From Acidovorax sp. Leaf78 (GTDB taxonomy: Bacteria; Pseudomonadota; Gammaproteobacteria; Burkholderiales; Burkholderiaceae_C): 64,000 nt of DNA. Positions 39,966-49,543 of this stretch are shown piece after piece. The notes under the pieces were generated by a model. That model saw nothing but the letters and a program-made list of their open reading frames with translations. It was not told the DNA's origin and did no database searches. The position numbers and the translations under genes are program-made. The stretch lies in contig NZ_LMLZ01000023.1 of NCBI RefSeq assembly GCF_001422735.1, forward strand, positions 52,723 through 116,722, given 5' to 3'. Each line of letters opens with the position of its first letter. The first letter of the stretch is position 1.

Positions 39966-42413
39966 TCAAACACGCAGGCGCGCACCGGTGCGCTGCACCA
40001 GTTGGGCCACCACGGCCTGCATCGCGGCCTCGATTTCGGCCTCGGTCAGCGTGGCTTCGTCACGAGCCAACGTCAGGCGCACGGTAACGCTCTTCTCGCC
40101 CTGAGCAAGGCCACCAGCGGGTGATTCCTCGCCTTCGCGCAGCGGCTTGGGACGGTACACGTCATACAGCACCGCCGAGCGCAACATGCCACCTGGCAGA
40201 GCCTGCTGAACCGCCGAAATGATTTCGTCGTGCGTTACCCTTTCGGCGACCACCACGGCCTTGTCACGCTCGACCGCCTGGTGCTTGGCCACGGCCTTGA
40301 ACTGAGGCACCACGCGCTGCAGCACGGCGCCGAGTTCGAGCTCGAACAGCACCGGGGCCAGCGGCAGGTCCCAGGACTGGCGCCACTGCGGGTGCAGCTC
40401 GCCCACAAAGCCGATGGCACGGCCGTCCACCAGCACGCGCGCGCAGCGGCCGGGGTGCATGGCCGGGTGCGTGGCGGGCTCGAAGCTGGCCTGCAGCGGG
40501 GCCAGCAAGGCCTCCACGTCGCCCTTCACATCGAAGAAGTCGATAGCCTGCTCCTTGCGCCCCCACTGCAGCGCATCGTTCGGGCCGTAGGCCAGGCCGG
40601 ACACGCGCATGGGTTGGTCGAAGCCTTCGACGGTGGTGTCGGTGTTGCGCACCGTGGCGTCGCGCAGGAACACGCGGCCCAGCTCGAACACGCGCACGCG
40701 CTGGGCCTTGCGGTCCAGGTTGAATTTCAGCACTTGCAGCAGCGAACCGAGCAGCGTCGAGCGCATCACGCTCATCTGGCTGGCGATGGGGTTGAGCAGC
40801 TTGATGGGCTGCGCGTTCGCGGCCAGCTCGTGCTCCCAGCGCTCTTCGACAAAGCTGAAGTTGATGGTCTCCTGGTAACCCAGCCCGGCCAGCGAGCGGC
40901 GCACGGCAAACGGGCTGCGCGTGGCCTCGGCCGGCAGCTTGGGCGTGATGGGCGCCAGGGGCGGCGTGGTGGGCAGGTTGTTGTAGCCCACCATGCGCGC
41001 CACTTCTTCGATCAGGTCTTCTTCGATGGTGATGTCGAAGCGGTACGCGGGCGGCGTGACAGTGAGCGTGCCTTCGCCCTGCACCACCGGCAGGCCCAGG
41101 CGGGCCAGCACATCGGCGCACTGCGCCTGGGTCAGGGGCATTCCGATGACCTTGGAGGCACGCGCCACGCGCAGCGTGACGGGCTGGGGCACCGGCAGGT
41201 TTACGGACTGGTCGTCCATGGGGCCGCAGGCGGTCTCCGGCGTGCCGCAGATATCGATGACCAGCTGGGTGATGCGCTCGATGTGCTCGACCGTGAGGCT
41301 CGGGTCCACGCCGCGTTCGAAGCGGTGGCCGGCATCGGTGGAGAAGTTGAAGCGGCGCGAGCGCCCGGCCACGGCCTTGGGCCACCAGAAGGCGGCTTCG
41401 ATATAGATGTGCTTCGTGTCGTCGGACACGGCGGTGGCGTCGCCGCCCATGATGCCGGCGAGCGACTCGACCTGCTGCTCGTCAGCGATCACGCCGACCT
41501 TGTCGTCCACGGTGATGGTGTTGCCGTTGAGCAGCTTGAGCTGCTCGCCCGGCTTGCCCCAGCGCACGTCCAGGTCGCCGTGAATCTTGTCCAGATCAAA
41601 AATGTGCGACGGCCGGCCCAGTTCGAACATCACGTAGTTGGAGATGTCGACCAGCGGCGACACGCCGCGCTGACCGCAGCGCGCCAGGCGGTCCAGCATC
41701 CACTGGGGCGTGGCGGCGCGCGTGTTCACGTTGCGCACGATGCGGCCGGAGAAGCGGCCGCACAGGTCGGGCGCGCTCACCTTGACGGCGAGCTTGTCGG
41801 ACAGCTTTGCCGCCACCGCGGGGAACGAAGGCTGCTGCAACGGCACGCCGGTGAGGGCCGACACTTCGCGCGCAATGCCGTACACGCTGAGGCAGTGCGC
41901 CAGGTTGGGCGTGAGCTTGAGCGTGAACAGCGTGTCGTCCAGGTTCAGGTGGGTGCGGATGTCCTGGCCCACGGGTGCAGAGTCGTCGAGCTCGAGCAGA
42001 CCGCCATGGTCTTCAGACAGCTTGAGCTCGCGGGCCGAGCACAGCATGCCCTGGCTCTCCACGCCGCGCAGCTTGCCGACCTTGATGAGGAACGGCTTGC
42101 CGTCGTCGCCGGGCGGCAGCTCTGCGCCCACCATGGCACACGGCACCTTGATGCCCACGCGGGCGTTGGGCGCGCCGCACACGATGTTGAGCAAGGCGCC
42201 CTGCCCCACATCCACCTGGCACACGCGCAGGCGGTCGGCATCAGGGTGTTGCACGGCTTCTTTGATTTCGCCCACCACAATCTTGGTGAAGGGCGGCGCC
42301 ACGGGGCGCAGCTCTTCCACCTCGAGGCCGGCCATGGTCAGCGTCTCGGCCAGCTCGGCCGTCGAAAGGGGTGGGTTGCAGAACTCGCGCAACCAGGATT
42401 CAGGAAATTGCAT
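39966..42413 (-). CDS. pheT: Phenylalanyl-tRNA synthetase beta subunit
   Basis: 815 residues. An EMAP-like tRNA-binding domain (about 39-150, [15 protein letters not shown]) is followed by the B3/4 editing region, the B5 domain, the catalytic-like core ([15 protein letters not shown]) and the C-terminal ferredoxin-fold anticodon-binding domain ([19 protein letters not shown]). With PheS it forms the alpha2-beta2 enzyme. It lies 74 bases after pheS. Confidence 0.97.
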   Translation of the reverse strand: MQFPESWLREFCNPPLSTAELAETLTMAGLEVEELRPVAPPFTKIVVGEIKEAVQHPDADRLRVCQVDVGQGALLNIVCGAPNARVGIKVPCAMVGAELPPGDDGKPFLIKVGKLRGVESQGMLCSARELKLSEDHGGLLELDDSAPVGQDIRTHLNLDDTLFTLKLTPNLAHCLSVYGIAREVSALTGVPLQQPSFPAVAAKLSDKLAVKVSAPDLCGRFSGRIVRNVNTRAATPQWMLDRLARCGQRGVSPLVDISNYVMFELGRPSHIFDLDKIHGDLDVRWGKPGEQLKLLNGNTITVDDKVGVIADEQQVESLAGIMGGDATAVSDDTKHIYIEAAFWWPKAVAGRSRRFNFSTDAGHRFERGVDPSLTVEHIERITQLVIDICGTPETACGPMDDQSVNLPVPQPVTLRVARASKVIGMPLTQAQCADVLARLGLPVVQGEGTLTVTPPAYRFDITIEEDLIEEVARMVGYNNLPTTPPLAPITPKLPAEATRSPFAVRRSLAGLGYQETINFSFVEERWEHELAANAQPIKLLNPIASQMSVMRSTLLGSLLQVLKFNLDRKAQRVRVFELGRVFLRDATVRNTDTTVEGFDQPMRVSGLAYGPNDALQWGRKEQAIDFFDVKGDVEALLAPLQASFEPATHPAMHPGRCARVLVDGRAIGFVGELHPQWRQSWDLPLAPVLFELELGAVLQRVVPQFKAVAKHQAVERDKAVVVAERVTHDEIISAVQQALPGGMLRSAVLYDVYRPKPLREGEESPAGGLAQGEKSVTVRLTLARDEATLTEAEIEAAMQAVVAQLVQRTGARLRV

Positions 42414-42487
42414 AGTCGGACTCTTGTTCTAAAGGATCGGCGCGCTGCCGCCAGGCGTGCGCGCGTGCGTCGCTCAATCGACAGGCT

Positions 42488-43540
42488 TTACTGGAACTGC
42501 GACAGGAAGCGGATGTCGCCGTCAAAGAACAAGCGCAGGTCGTTCACGCCGTAGCGCAGCATGGTCAGGCGGTCGGGGCCCATGCCGAAGGCAAAGCCGA
42601 TGTATTTTTCTGGGTCCAGGCCCATGTTGCGCACCACGTTCGGGTGCACCTGGCCGGAGCCGGCCACTTCCAGCCAGCGGCCGGCCAGCGGGCCGGTCTG
42701 GAACTGGATGTCGATCTCGGCGCTGGGCTCGGTGAAGGGGAAGAAGCTCGGGCGAAAGCGCAAGACCAGGTCGTCGCTTTCGAAGAACGTGCGGCAGAAC
42801 GCCGTGAAGATGACCTTCAAATCCTTGAAGCTCACGTTTTCGCCGATCCACAGGCCTTCGCACTGGTGGAACATGGGCGAGTGCGTGGCGTCGCTGTCCA
42901 CCCGGTAGGTGCGGCCCGGCGCGATGACGCGGATCTCTGGCATGGGCTGGCCAGCGTCCAGCAGCGCACGGTTCTTCTTCACATGCTGCACCGCGTGGCG
43001 GATCTGCATCGGGCTGGTGTGGGTGCGCAGCAGGTTGGGGGCGGTGTCAGTGCCGCCCTCCACGTAGAAAGTGTCGTGCATCGAACGCGCAGGATGGTCT
43101 TCCGGCGTGTTCAGTGCGGTGAAGTTGAACCAGTCGGTCTCGATCTCGGGGCCCTGGGCCACGTCGAACCCCATGGAGCCGAAGATGCCCTCGATGCGCT
43201 CGAGCGTGAGCGACACCGGGTGCAGCCCGCCCTGTCCGCGCTGGCGGCCCGGCAGGCTCACGTCCAGCGCTTCGGCCTTGAGCTGCACCTGCAGCTCGGC
43301 ATCGGCCAGCGCCTGGCGCCGTGCCGTGAGAGCGGCTTCGATGGCCTGCTTGGCAACGTTGATGGCGGCGCCGCGGGATTTCTTTTCCTCGACGGACAGC
43401 TGCGCCATGCCCTTCATGAGCTCGGTCACGCGGCCCGACTTGCCCAGAAACTGCGCCTTGGCGTTTTCCAGATCAGCAGGGGTGGCGCTTTGGGCAAACA
43501 GTTGCGTCGCGCTTTCGACCAGGGAATCCAACTCGTTCAT
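42488..43540 (-). CDS. pheS: Phenylalanyl-tRNA synthetase alpha subunit
   Basis: 350 residues. An N-terminal coiled coil binds tRNA-Phe. Class II motifs are present: [35 protein letters not shown] and motif 3 [18 protein letters not shown]. It charges tRNA-Phe with PheT. The 101-base gap to rplT holds a copy of the dispersed palindromic repeat. Confidence 0.97.
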   Translation of the reverse strand: MNELDSLVESATQLFAQSATPADLENAKAQFLGKSGRVTELMKGMAQLSVEEKKSRGAAINVAKQAIEAALTARRQALADAELQVQLKAEALDVSLPGRQRGQGGLHPVSLTLERIEGIFGSMGFDVAQGPEIETDWFNFTALNTPEDHPARSMHDTFYVEGGTDTAPNLLRTHTSPMQIRHAVQHVKKNRALLDAGQPMPEIRVIAPGRTYRVDSDATHSPMFHQCEGLWIGENVSFKDLKVIFTAFCRTFFESDDLVLRFRPSFFPFTEPSAEIDIQFQTGPLAGRWLEVAGSGQVHPNVVRNMGLDPEKYIGFAFGMGPDRLTMLRYGVNDLRLFFDGDIRFLSQFQ

Positions 43541-43560
43541 ATCGACTCTTGAAAATGAAC

Positions 43561-43627
43561 AAGGGCTAGCGCTCTTTCAAGCCCTAGCCCTTGCTGTTAT
43601 TGCGCAGGCAGCTATCAAAAAGATAGC
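43561..43627. repeat. Dispersed palindromic repeat between rplT and pheS
   Basis: AAGGGCTAG / CTAGCCCTT forms a perfect nine-base-pair stem, followed by a second small stem GCTATC / GATAGC around AAAA. The two-hairpin layout matches the copies at 56791 and 60447. It lies in the leader of pheS and could affect read-through. Confidence 0.65.
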
Positions 43628-43641
43628 CGCCCATCGTGAAC

Positions 43642-44001
43642 TCAAGCAGCCAGTTTGGCCTTGACTTGGCTTACGATGCTGCCAAAGGCAGCCTTGTCGT
43701 GCACTGCGAGGTCGGCCAGCATCTTGCGGTCGATCTCGATGGATGCCTTCTTCAGGCCGTTGGTGAACTGGCTGTAAGTCAGGCCCAGTTCGCGCGAAGC
43801 GGCGTTGATACGGGCGATCCACAGTTGGCGGAACACGCGCTTCTTGTTGCGGCGGTCACGGTAGGCATATTGCCCAGCCTTCATTACCGCCTGTTTGGCG
43901 ATACGGTAGACATTACCGCGGCGACCACGGAAACCCTTAGCAAGGGCGAGAACTTTCTTGTGACGGGCACGGGCCGTTACACCACGTTTGACGCGAGGCA
44001 T
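43642..44001 (-). CDS. rplT: 50S ribosomal protein L20
   Basis: 119 residues, full length. [40 protein letters not shown] and [19 protein letters not shown] are invariant L20 stretches. It binds 23S rRNA early in assembly and in many bacteria represses its own operon. It follows rpmI by 25 bases. Confidence 0.98.
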   Translation of the reverse strand: MPRVKRGVTARARHKKVLALAKGFRGRRGNVYRIAKQAVMKAGQYAYRDRRNKKRVFRQLWIARINAASRELGLTYSQFTNGLKKASIEIDRKMLADLAVHDKAAFGSIVSQVKAKLAA

Positions 44002-44026
44002 GTATGTACTCCTTGTTCGTCGTTAA

Positions 44027-44230
44027 TTAAACGCCCATGCCGGGCAGCATTTGCGCGATGTGACCCATATTGGTCTCATGCACAGCAACTGAACCACGCA
44101 ATTGGCGCTTGTTCTTGGTGGTCTTCTTGGTCAAGATGTGACGCTTGAAGGCTTGACCGCGCTTGACGGTGCCACCGGGACGAACGCGGAAACGTTTTTT
44201 CGCGCTGCTCTTGGTCTTCATTTTGGGCAT
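44027..44230 (-). CDS. rpmI: 50S ribosomal protein L35
   Basis: 67 residues from [16 protein letters not shown], the usual L35 start. The 206 bases between infC and rpmI carry no gene; in E. coli this leader contains the L20 repression site, so it is the likely place for it here. Confidence 0.97.
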   Translation of the reverse strand: MPKMKTKSSAKKRFRVRPGGTVKRGQAFKRHILTKKTTKNKRQLRGSVAVHETNMGHIAQMLPGMGV

Positions 44231-44436
44231 GTGAATGCTCCTTTTTCGTTGTGCTCGTGAGGCGTTTGCAAACCGATCTGCAAACTTGTTGGCCCCGAGC
44301 CACTTTTTCAGCCGGCTTGCACCGGCTGTGCGGCAGCGCGTGAACACTGCCTATCGCCAGGCCTGCCCCTTGCGGAGCGGACCCGGCAAATTCTGTCTCT
44401 ATCTCTATGTCTCTCTGTGCGGCAGTGCCGCCCGCC

Positions 44437-45039
44437 TCAGGCAGCGCTGCCCGAAGGCGCGCTTTCAGTGGCAGCTGGCTTGGCGGCAGCGATCTTCTTC
44501 TTGCCAGGCGCAATCATCATGATCATCTGGCGGCCTTCCAGCTTGGGAAACTGCTCGATGATGATGGAGTCGGCCAGCTCATCGCGAATGCGGTTGAGCA
44601 GTGCCAGACCCAGCTCCTGGTGCGTGATTTCGCGGCCGCGAAAACGCAGCGTGATCTTGCACTTGTCACCCTCCGCCAGAAAGCGGCGGATGTTGCGCAT
44701 CTTGATGTTGTAGTCGCCATCGTCCGTACCCGGACGGAATTTGACTTCCTTGATCTCGATGACCGTCTGCTTGGCCTTGGCTTCAGCAGCGCGCTTTTGT
44801 TCCTGGTACTTGAACTTGCCGTAGTCCATCAGGCGGCACACCGGCGGATTCGCTGTGGCAGCGATTTCCACCAGATCCACATCCAGCTCGCCCGCCATAC
44901 GCAGGGCTTCCATGAGGCTGACCACGCCCAAAGGCTCATTCTCTGGCCCGGACAGACGGACTTCCGGGGCCATGATTTCACGGTTCAGGCGGTGCTTGCG
45001 CTCTTCACGGTGGCGACGATCACGAAATTCAGTAGCGAT
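44437..45039 (-). CDS. infC: Translation initiation factor IF-3, ATC start
   Basis: 200 residues when read from ATC 45039 ([20 protein letters not shown], then [10 protein letters not shown]). AGGAAG lies six bases upstream, and the extra 22 residues match the usual IF-3 N-terminus, whereas the first ATG (44973) lacks a ribosome site. Rare AUU/AUC/AUA starts let IF-3 repress its own translation. Both IF-3 domains are present ([40 protein letters not shown]), with an Ala/Lys-rich tail. It follows thrS by 86 bases. Confidence 0.95.
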   Translation of the reverse strand: MATEFRDRRHREERKHRLNREIMAPEVRLSGPENEPLGVVSLMEALRMAGELDVDLVEIAATANPPVCRLMDYGKFKYQEQKRAAEAKAKQTVIEIKEVKFRPGTDDGDYNIKMRNIRRFLAEGDKCKITLRFRGREITHQELGLALLNRIRDELADSIIIEQFPKLEGRQMIMMIAPGKKKIAAAKPAATESAPSGSAA

Positions 45040-45125
45040 GGCTATCTTCCTTCAATCAAAATACTACAAAAAATGTAGCTACAACCGCACAGCTGGCGCG
45101 CGACAAAGCACGATTTGAATCAAAC

Positions 45126-47063
45126 TCAGGCTTTGGTGGCGATGTCTTGGGCGATCAACTCAGCGAACGCTTCAATGGACATCACGCCGAGGTCACGATT
45201 ACCCCGGGCGCGCACTGCGACGGCTCCTGCAGCCTTTTCCTTGTCGCCCGCGACGAGGATGTACGGCAGCTTTTGCAACGAATGCTCCCGTATTTTATAC
45301 GTAATCTTCTCGTTGCGCAGATCTACCGCCACCCTAAGGTCTTGATTCGGCAGTGCTTTTTCAAGCTTTGCGGCAATTTCGCGACAGTAATCGGCCTGTG
45401 CGTCGGTGATATTGAGCACCGCCACCTGCACCGGAGCCAGCCACACGGGGAAGGCGCCAGCGTAGTGCTCGATCAGCATGCCGATGAAACGCTCCATGCT
45501 GCCCACGGTGGCGCGGTGCAGCATCAGCGGGCGCTTGCGAGTGCCGTCCTCGGCCACGTATTCGGCGTCCAGGCGCTCGGGCAGGTTCGGGTCGATCTGC
45601 ATCGTGCCGCATTGCCACTGGCGGCCCAGCGCGTCTTTCAGCGTGTACTCGATCTTGGGGCCGTAGAAGGCGCCCTCGCCCTCGGCGATCTCGAACTCGC
45701 AGCCCGAGTGGCGCAGGCCGTCCATCAGCGCCTTCTCGGCGCGGTCCCACGATTCGTCGGTGCCGATGCGCGCGGCCGGCCGCGTGGCCACCTTGTAGAT
45801 GATGTTGGTGAAGCCGAAGTCCTTGTAGACCTTCTGCACCAGCGCCGTGTAGTTGGCGCACTCTTCCAGCACCTGCTCTTCGGTACAGAAGATGTGGCCG
45901 TCGTCCTGCGTGAAGCCGCGCACGCGCATGATGCCGTGCAGGCCGCCGGTGGGCTCGTTGCGGTGGCAGGCACCGAATTCGCCGTACCGCAGCGGCAGGT
46001 CGCGGTAGCTCTTGATGCCCTGCTTGTAGATCAGGATGTGGCCGGGGCAGTTCATCGGCTTGAGCGCGTACTCGCGCTTTTCCGACTCGGTGGTGAACAT
46101 GTTCTCGTGGTACTTGTCCCAGTGGCCGGTCTTCTCCCACAGCTGCTTGTCCAGGATCTGCGGGCCCTTGACCTCCTGGTAGCCGTTGTTGCGGTACACG
46201 CGGCGCATGTACTGCTCCACCTCCTGCCACAGGGCCCAGCCCTTGGGGTGCCAGAACACGGTGCCGGGCGAGTGCTCGTCCATGTGGAACAGGTCGAGCT
46301 CGCGGCCCAGCTTGCGGTGGTCGCGCTTTTCGGCCTCTTCCAGCATGGTGAGATACTGCTGCAACTCGTCCTTCGTCGCCCAGGCCGTGCCGTAGATGCG
46401 CTGCAGCATCTCGTTGCGGTGGTCGCCGCGCCAGTAGGCACCGGCCACCTTCATCAGCTTGAAGAATTTGAGCTTGCCGGTGCTGGGCACGTGGGGGCCG
46501 CGGCACAGGTCTTCGAACGCGCCTTCGCGGTACAGGCTCACATCCTCGTTGCTGGGGATGCTGGCGATGATCTCGGCCTTGTAGTTCTCGCCCAGACCCT
46601 TGAAATACGCCACCGCCTCATCGCGCGGCAGCACGCGGCGCGACACGGGCTCGTCCTTGGCGGCCAGCTCGGTCATGCGCTTTTCGATGGCGACCAGGTC
46701 TTCAGGCGTGAAGGGGCGCTTGTACGCAAAGTCGTAGAAGAAGCCGTTCTCGATCACCGGGCCGATGGTGACCTGGGCTTCCGGGAACAGATCCTTGACG
46801 GCGTAGGCCAGCAAGTGGGCGGTGGAGTGGCGGATTACGTCCAGGCCATCGGCATCCTTGGCCGTCACGATGGACAGCGGGCTGTCGGCCGTGATCTGGT
46901 AGCTGGTGTCCACGACCTTGAAGCCTTCACCACCTTCGGCGGGGATCTTGCCGGCCAGGGCCGCCTTGGCCAGGCCGGTGCCGATCGAGGCGGCCACTTC
47001 AGCGACCGTGACCGGGCCGGGAAACTCGCGCTGCGAACCATCGGGAAGGGTGATGTGAATCAT
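45126..47063 (-). CDS. thrS: Threonyl-tRNA synthetase
   Basis: 645 residues: TGS domain (1-60), editing domain with [11 protein letters not shown] and the later zinc-type residues, class II catalytic core ([37 protein letters not shown]) and C-terminal anticodon domain. It charges tRNA-Thr and hydrolyses mischarged Ser-tRNA. It opens the operon. Its 180-base leader appears to contain a Thr-rich peptide and terminator, replacing the tRNA-like operator used in E. coli. Confidence 0.98.
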   Translation of the reverse strand: MIHITLPDGSQREFPGPVTVAEVAASIGTGLAKAALAGKIPAEGGEGFKVVDTSYQITADSPLSIVTAKDADGLDVIRHSTAHLLAYAVKDLFPEAQVTIGPVIENGFFYDFAYKRPFTPEDLVAIEKRMTELAAKDEPVSRRVLPRDEAVAYFKGLGENYKAEIIASIPSNEDVSLYREGAFEDLCRGPHVPSTGKLKFFKLMKVAGAYWRGDHRNEMLQRIYGTAWATKDELQQYLTMLEEAEKRDHRKLGRELDLFHMDEHSPGTVFWHPKGWALWQEVEQYMRRVYRNNGYQEVKGPQILDKQLWEKTGHWDKYHENMFTTESEKREYALKPMNCPGHILIYKQGIKSYRDLPLRYGEFGACHRNEPTGGLHGIMRVRGFTQDDGHIFCTEEQVLEECANYTALVQKVYKDFGFTNIIYKVATRPAARIGTDESWDRAEKALMDGLRHSGCEFEIAEGEGAFYGPKIEYTLKDALGRQWQCGTMQIDPNLPERLDAEYVAEDGTRKRPLMLHRATVGSMERFIGMLIEHYAGAFPVWLAPVQVAVLNITDAQADYCREIAAKLEKALPNQDLRVAVDLRNEKITYKIREHSLQKLPYILVAGDKEKAAGAVAVRARGNRDLGVMSIEAFAELIAQDIATKA

Positions 47064-47133
47064 GGGACGACTGCTCTTTCTTTGGAATCAGTACGAAAAG
47101 GTATGAGGGTGGGTGCGGGCACGCGCCAGGCCC

Positions 47134-47168
47134 AAAAACAAAAAAGCGCGGAACAGGTCCGCGCTTTT
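47134..47168 (-). terminator. Intrinsic terminator in the thrS leader (attenuator)
   Basis: AAAAGCGCGGA pairs with TCCGCGCTTTT across a five-base loop, and the transcript continues with six T, G, five T. It is 71 bases before the thrS start and 41 bases after the leader-peptide stop. A competing pairing of its 5' arm with TTCGCGC at 47193-47199 (seven pairs, one G-U) would prevent it forming. Confidence 0.75.
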
Positions 47169-47208
47169 GGAGGGGTGTGCAATCTCGTGCAGGCGCGAAC
47201 AGCCAGCC

Positions 47209-47250
47209 TTAACGGCCGGTCGACATCTCCGATGTAGTTCGCGGTGTCAT
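47209..47250 (-). CDS. Putative Thr-rich leader peptide of thrS
   Basis: A 13-codon frame MTPRTTSEMSTGR with four threonine codons (ACA, ACT, ACA, ACC), about 190 bases upstream of thrS. GAGAAAGG lies ten bases before the ATG. Just at its end CCGGCC can pair with GGCTGG, and that second segment adjoins the one that can open the terminator. This is the layout of ribosome-mediated attenuation: scarce charged tRNA-Thr stalls the ribosome and lets transcription reach thrS. It is a prediction from sequence alone. Confidence 0.6.
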   Translation of the reverse strand: MTPRTTSEMSTGR

Positions 47251-47293
47251 AACCAGATTGCCTTTCTCGCTCTTGTGCAGTGAATTTGCCCAC

Positions 47294-47299
47294 ATTTTA
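47294..47299 (-). promoter_or_regulatory. Possible -10 of the thrS promoter
   Basis: TAAAAT read on the minus strand lies about 44 bases before the leader-peptide ATG and 15 bases after the aceA terminator. No convincing -35 is seen. Confidence 0.35.
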
Positions 47300-47313
47300 A
47301 CCCCGACCCAAGC

Positions 47314-47344
47314 AAAAAAGCCCGAAGCGGGTGCTTCGGGCTTT
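47314..47344 (-). terminator. Intrinsic terminator of aceA
   Basis: AGCCCGAAGC / GCTTCGGGCT ten-base-pair stem with a four-base loop, followed on the minus strand by six T. It isolates aceA from the thrS operon. Confidence 0.85.
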
Positions 47345-47415
47345 ACAGACTGTCGGGTTTTGATGGGTTTTGCGCCACACCGAGGCGGCGCAAAACCTCT
47401 CCATCCGCCCGCTGA

Positions 47416-48747
47416 TCAGTGGAACTGCTCTTCTTCGGTCGAACCCGTCAGGGCCTTCACGCTGGACGAGCCGCCCTGGATCACCGTGGTCACGTCGTCG
47501 AAGTAGCCTGCGCCCACTTCCTGCTGGTGCGACACGAAGGTGTAGCCCTTGTCGCGTGCGGCAAATTCTGGCTCTTGCACCATGTTCACGTAGTGCTTCA
47601 TGCCTTCGCCGTTGGCGTAAGCGTGGGCGAACTGGAAGGTGTTGAACCAGTTGATGTGGATGCCGGCCAGCGTGATGAACTGGTACTTGTAGCCCAGTGC
47701 CGACAGGTCTTCCTGGAACGACGCGATCTGGCTGTCGTTGAGGTTCTTCTTCCAGTTGAACGATGGCGAGCAGTTGTACGACAGCAGCTTGCCGGGGCAG
47801 GCGGCGTGCACGGCCTGGGCAAATTCACGGGCGAAGCCGATGTCTGGCACGCCGGTTTCGCACCACACCAAGTCGGCGTAGGGGGCGTAGGCCACGCCGC
47901 GGCTGATGGCTTGCTCCAGGCCGTTCTTCACGCGGTAGAAGCCTTCTTGCGTGCGCTCGCCGGTCAGGAAGGGCTTGTCGTTGGCGTCGTGGTCGGACGT
48001 GATCAGGTTGGCGGCTTCTGCGTCGGTGCGGGCCAGCACGATGGTGGACACGCCCATCACGTCAGCGGCAAAACGTGCGGAGATCAGCTTTTCGCAGGCT
48101 TCCTGCGTGGGCACCAGCACCTTGCCACCCATGTGGCCGCACTTCTTGACGGCGGCCAGCTGGTCTTCGAAGTGAACGCCTGCAGCGCCCGACTGGATCA
48201 TGTTCTTCATGAGTTCGAAGGCGTTCAGCACGCCGCCGAAACCGGCTTCCGCGTCGGCCACGATGGGCAGGAAGTAGTCGATGAATTCCTTGTCGCCGGG
48301 GTTGATGCCGCGGCCCCACTGGATTTCGTCAGCGCGCTTGAAGGTGTTGTTGATGCGGCGGACCATGGTGGGCACCGAGTCGTAGGCGTACAGCGACTGG
48401 TCGGGATACATGGTCTCGGACGTGTTGCCGTCAGCGGCCACTTGCCAGCCCGACAGGTACACGGCTTCCAGGCCTGCCTTGGCCTGCTGCATGGCCTGGC
48501 CGGCGGAGATAGCGCCGAACGCGTTCACGTAGCCCTTCTTGGCGCCGCCGTTGATCTTGTCCCACAGCTTTTCAGCGCCGCGCTTGGCCAGCGTGTGCTC
48601 GATGGGCAGCGAGCCGCGCAGACGCACCACGTCGGCAGCGGAGTAGCCGCGCTTCACACCCTTCCAGCGGGGGTTCTGGGCCCAGTCTTTTTCCAGGGCG
48701 GCAATTTGCTGTTCGCGGCTCAGTTGTTCGTTGAGGGATTGGGGCAT
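47416..48747 (-). CDS. aceA: Isocitrate lyase
   Basis: 443 residues from MPQSLNEQL, with GGAGTGAT before the ATG. The catalytic motif [15 protein letters not shown] is present, as are [18 protein letters not shown] and [15 protein letters not shown]. It splits isocitrate to glyoxylate and succinate in the glyoxylate shunt, needed for growth on acetate and fatty acids. It is a single gene with its own terminator, and malate synthase is not adjacent. The long 5' region contains several palindromes. Confidence 0.97.
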   Translation of the reverse strand: MPQSLNEQLSREQQIAALEKDWAQNPRWKGVKRGYSAADVVRLRGSLPIEHTLAKRGAEKLWDKINGGAKKGYVNAFGAISAGQAMQQAKAGLEAVYLSGWQVAADGNTSETMYPDQSLYAYDSVPTMVRRINNTFKRADEIQWGRGINPGDKEFIDYFLPIVADAEAGFGGVLNAFELMKNMIQSGAAGVHFEDQLAAVKKCGHMGGKVLVPTQEACEKLISARFAADVMGVSTIVLARTDAEAANLITSDHDANDKPFLTGERTQEGFYRVKNGLEQAISRGVAYAPYADLVWCETGVPDIGFAREFAQAVHAACPGKLLSYNCSPSFNWKKNLNDSQIASFQEDLSALGYKYQFITLAGIHINWFNTFQFAHAYANGEGMKHYVNMVQEPEFAARDKGYTFVSHQQEVGAGYFDDVTTVIQGGSSSVKALTGSTEEEQFH

Positions 48748-48813
48748 GGGGATCACTCCGAAGGTTGGTTGAAAACGCCGGGCTGCTGGTGCCGCCCTTG
48801 GAGACAACTTTAA

Positions 48814-48857
48814 GTCTTCTATAAGACTTGAGCAAGCTCTTATGTCTTATACAAGAG
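48814..48857. promoter_or_regulatory. Two phased GTCTT-N4-AAGAC operator-like sites
   Basis: GTCTTCTATAAGAC (48814-48827, perfect) and GTCTTATACAAGAG (48844-48857, one mismatch) are 30 bases apart centre to centre, about three helical turns, and 67-110 bases before the aceA start. The form resembles GntR/FadR-type operators. Confidence 0.5.
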
Positions 48858-48961
48858 ATAAATTTTTTCCTTGCAAAACAACAGCTTAAACACGCAATTT
48901 CTCAATACAGAAATTGATTTCTCATATCGAGAAAAATTGCGGCAATGCAACATCTATCGCG

Positions 48962-48997
48962 TTTTGCCATGTGGAATCAAAATTCCGTATCGCAAAA
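48962..48997. promoter_or_regulatory. 16-base imperfect palindrome upstream of aceA
   Basis: TTTTGCCATGTGGAAT and ATTCCGTATCGCAAAA surround CAAA with 13 of 16 positions paired. The TGGAAT...ATTCC core recalls IclR-type sites, which control glyoxylate-shunt genes in enterobacteria. Confidence 0.4.
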
Positions 48998-49100
48998 TTA
49001 CATGGCCTGGATCGACTGATCGTAGCGATGCCGTGTGCCAGCCGTCGCATCACCCTGCGCTCACCCCCTCCGTACTCCTCTCCTTTGCGCGCCCAGACGG

Positions 49101-49505
49101 TCACAAGAACTTCACCCAATCCCCTTCCGGAACGCGCGCGGCCGACAGCACGTAGCGGGGGTTGATCTCGTACACCAGGCAGGGCAACGGCTCACCATTC
49201 ACTTCGACGTCGATCTCGCGCTTGATGTACTCGTCCGTGGGGTTCTCACCCAGCGACTCGATCTCGTCCAGCACGTCTTCGAGCGCGGGCTCGATGGCGT
49301 AGACCTCGCCGTACACCCATTCGGCCCCACCGAGCGTGACGCCCGGGTAGGCGCCCAGGTGGTACAGGATGCCGGCAATGCGCCCCCGCCCCACGAACAA
49401 GGGCGGCGGCTCCAGGCGCGTGATGTCGTTGCTGCAGCCCTGGCGCAGGGTGCCGTACACAAAAACCCAGCGGGACGGCGGAAGGGGGCTGGTTTCGTCG
49501 GGCAT
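49101..49505 (-). CDS. Gamma-glutamylcyclotransferase-like protein (AIG2/GGCT fold)
   Basis: 134 residues. VFVYGTLRQGCSN is the substrate-binding loop of the GGCT fold, and a conserved acidic residue follows in VYAIEPALEDVLDEIE. The IDVEVNGEPLPCLVYEIN segment fits the AIG2-like branch. Members release 5-oxoproline from gamma-glutamyl compounds, but many bacterial ones are uncharacterised. The ATG at 49505 is preferred; a GTG three codons upstream is also possible. It is divergent from the EamA gene. Confidence 0.85.
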   Translation of the reverse strand: MPDETSPLPPSRWVFVYGTLRQGCSNDITRLEPPPLFVGRGRIAGILYHLGAYPGVTLGGAEWVYGEVYAIEPALEDVLDEIESLGENPTDEYIKREIDVEVNGEPLPCLVYEINPRYVLSAARVPEGDWVKFL

Positions 49506-49543
49506 GATGCGCACTCATTTTTTGTTGAACAGCCCGCAGTTTA

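Larger units (their letters stand above)
48748..49100. other. Regulatory intergenic region upstream of aceA
   Basis: 353 bases without a gene, AT-rich for this genome. It holds the operator pair at 48814-48857, an imperfect palindrome GCAATTTCTC...GAGAAAAATTGC around 48892-48943, and a 16-base imperfect palindrome at 48962-48997. Such density suggests several regulators act on aceA. Confidence 0.5.

Noticed and set aside
45147-47237. 696-codon open frame antisense to thrS
   Set aside because: Shadow of thrS; no recognisable domain.
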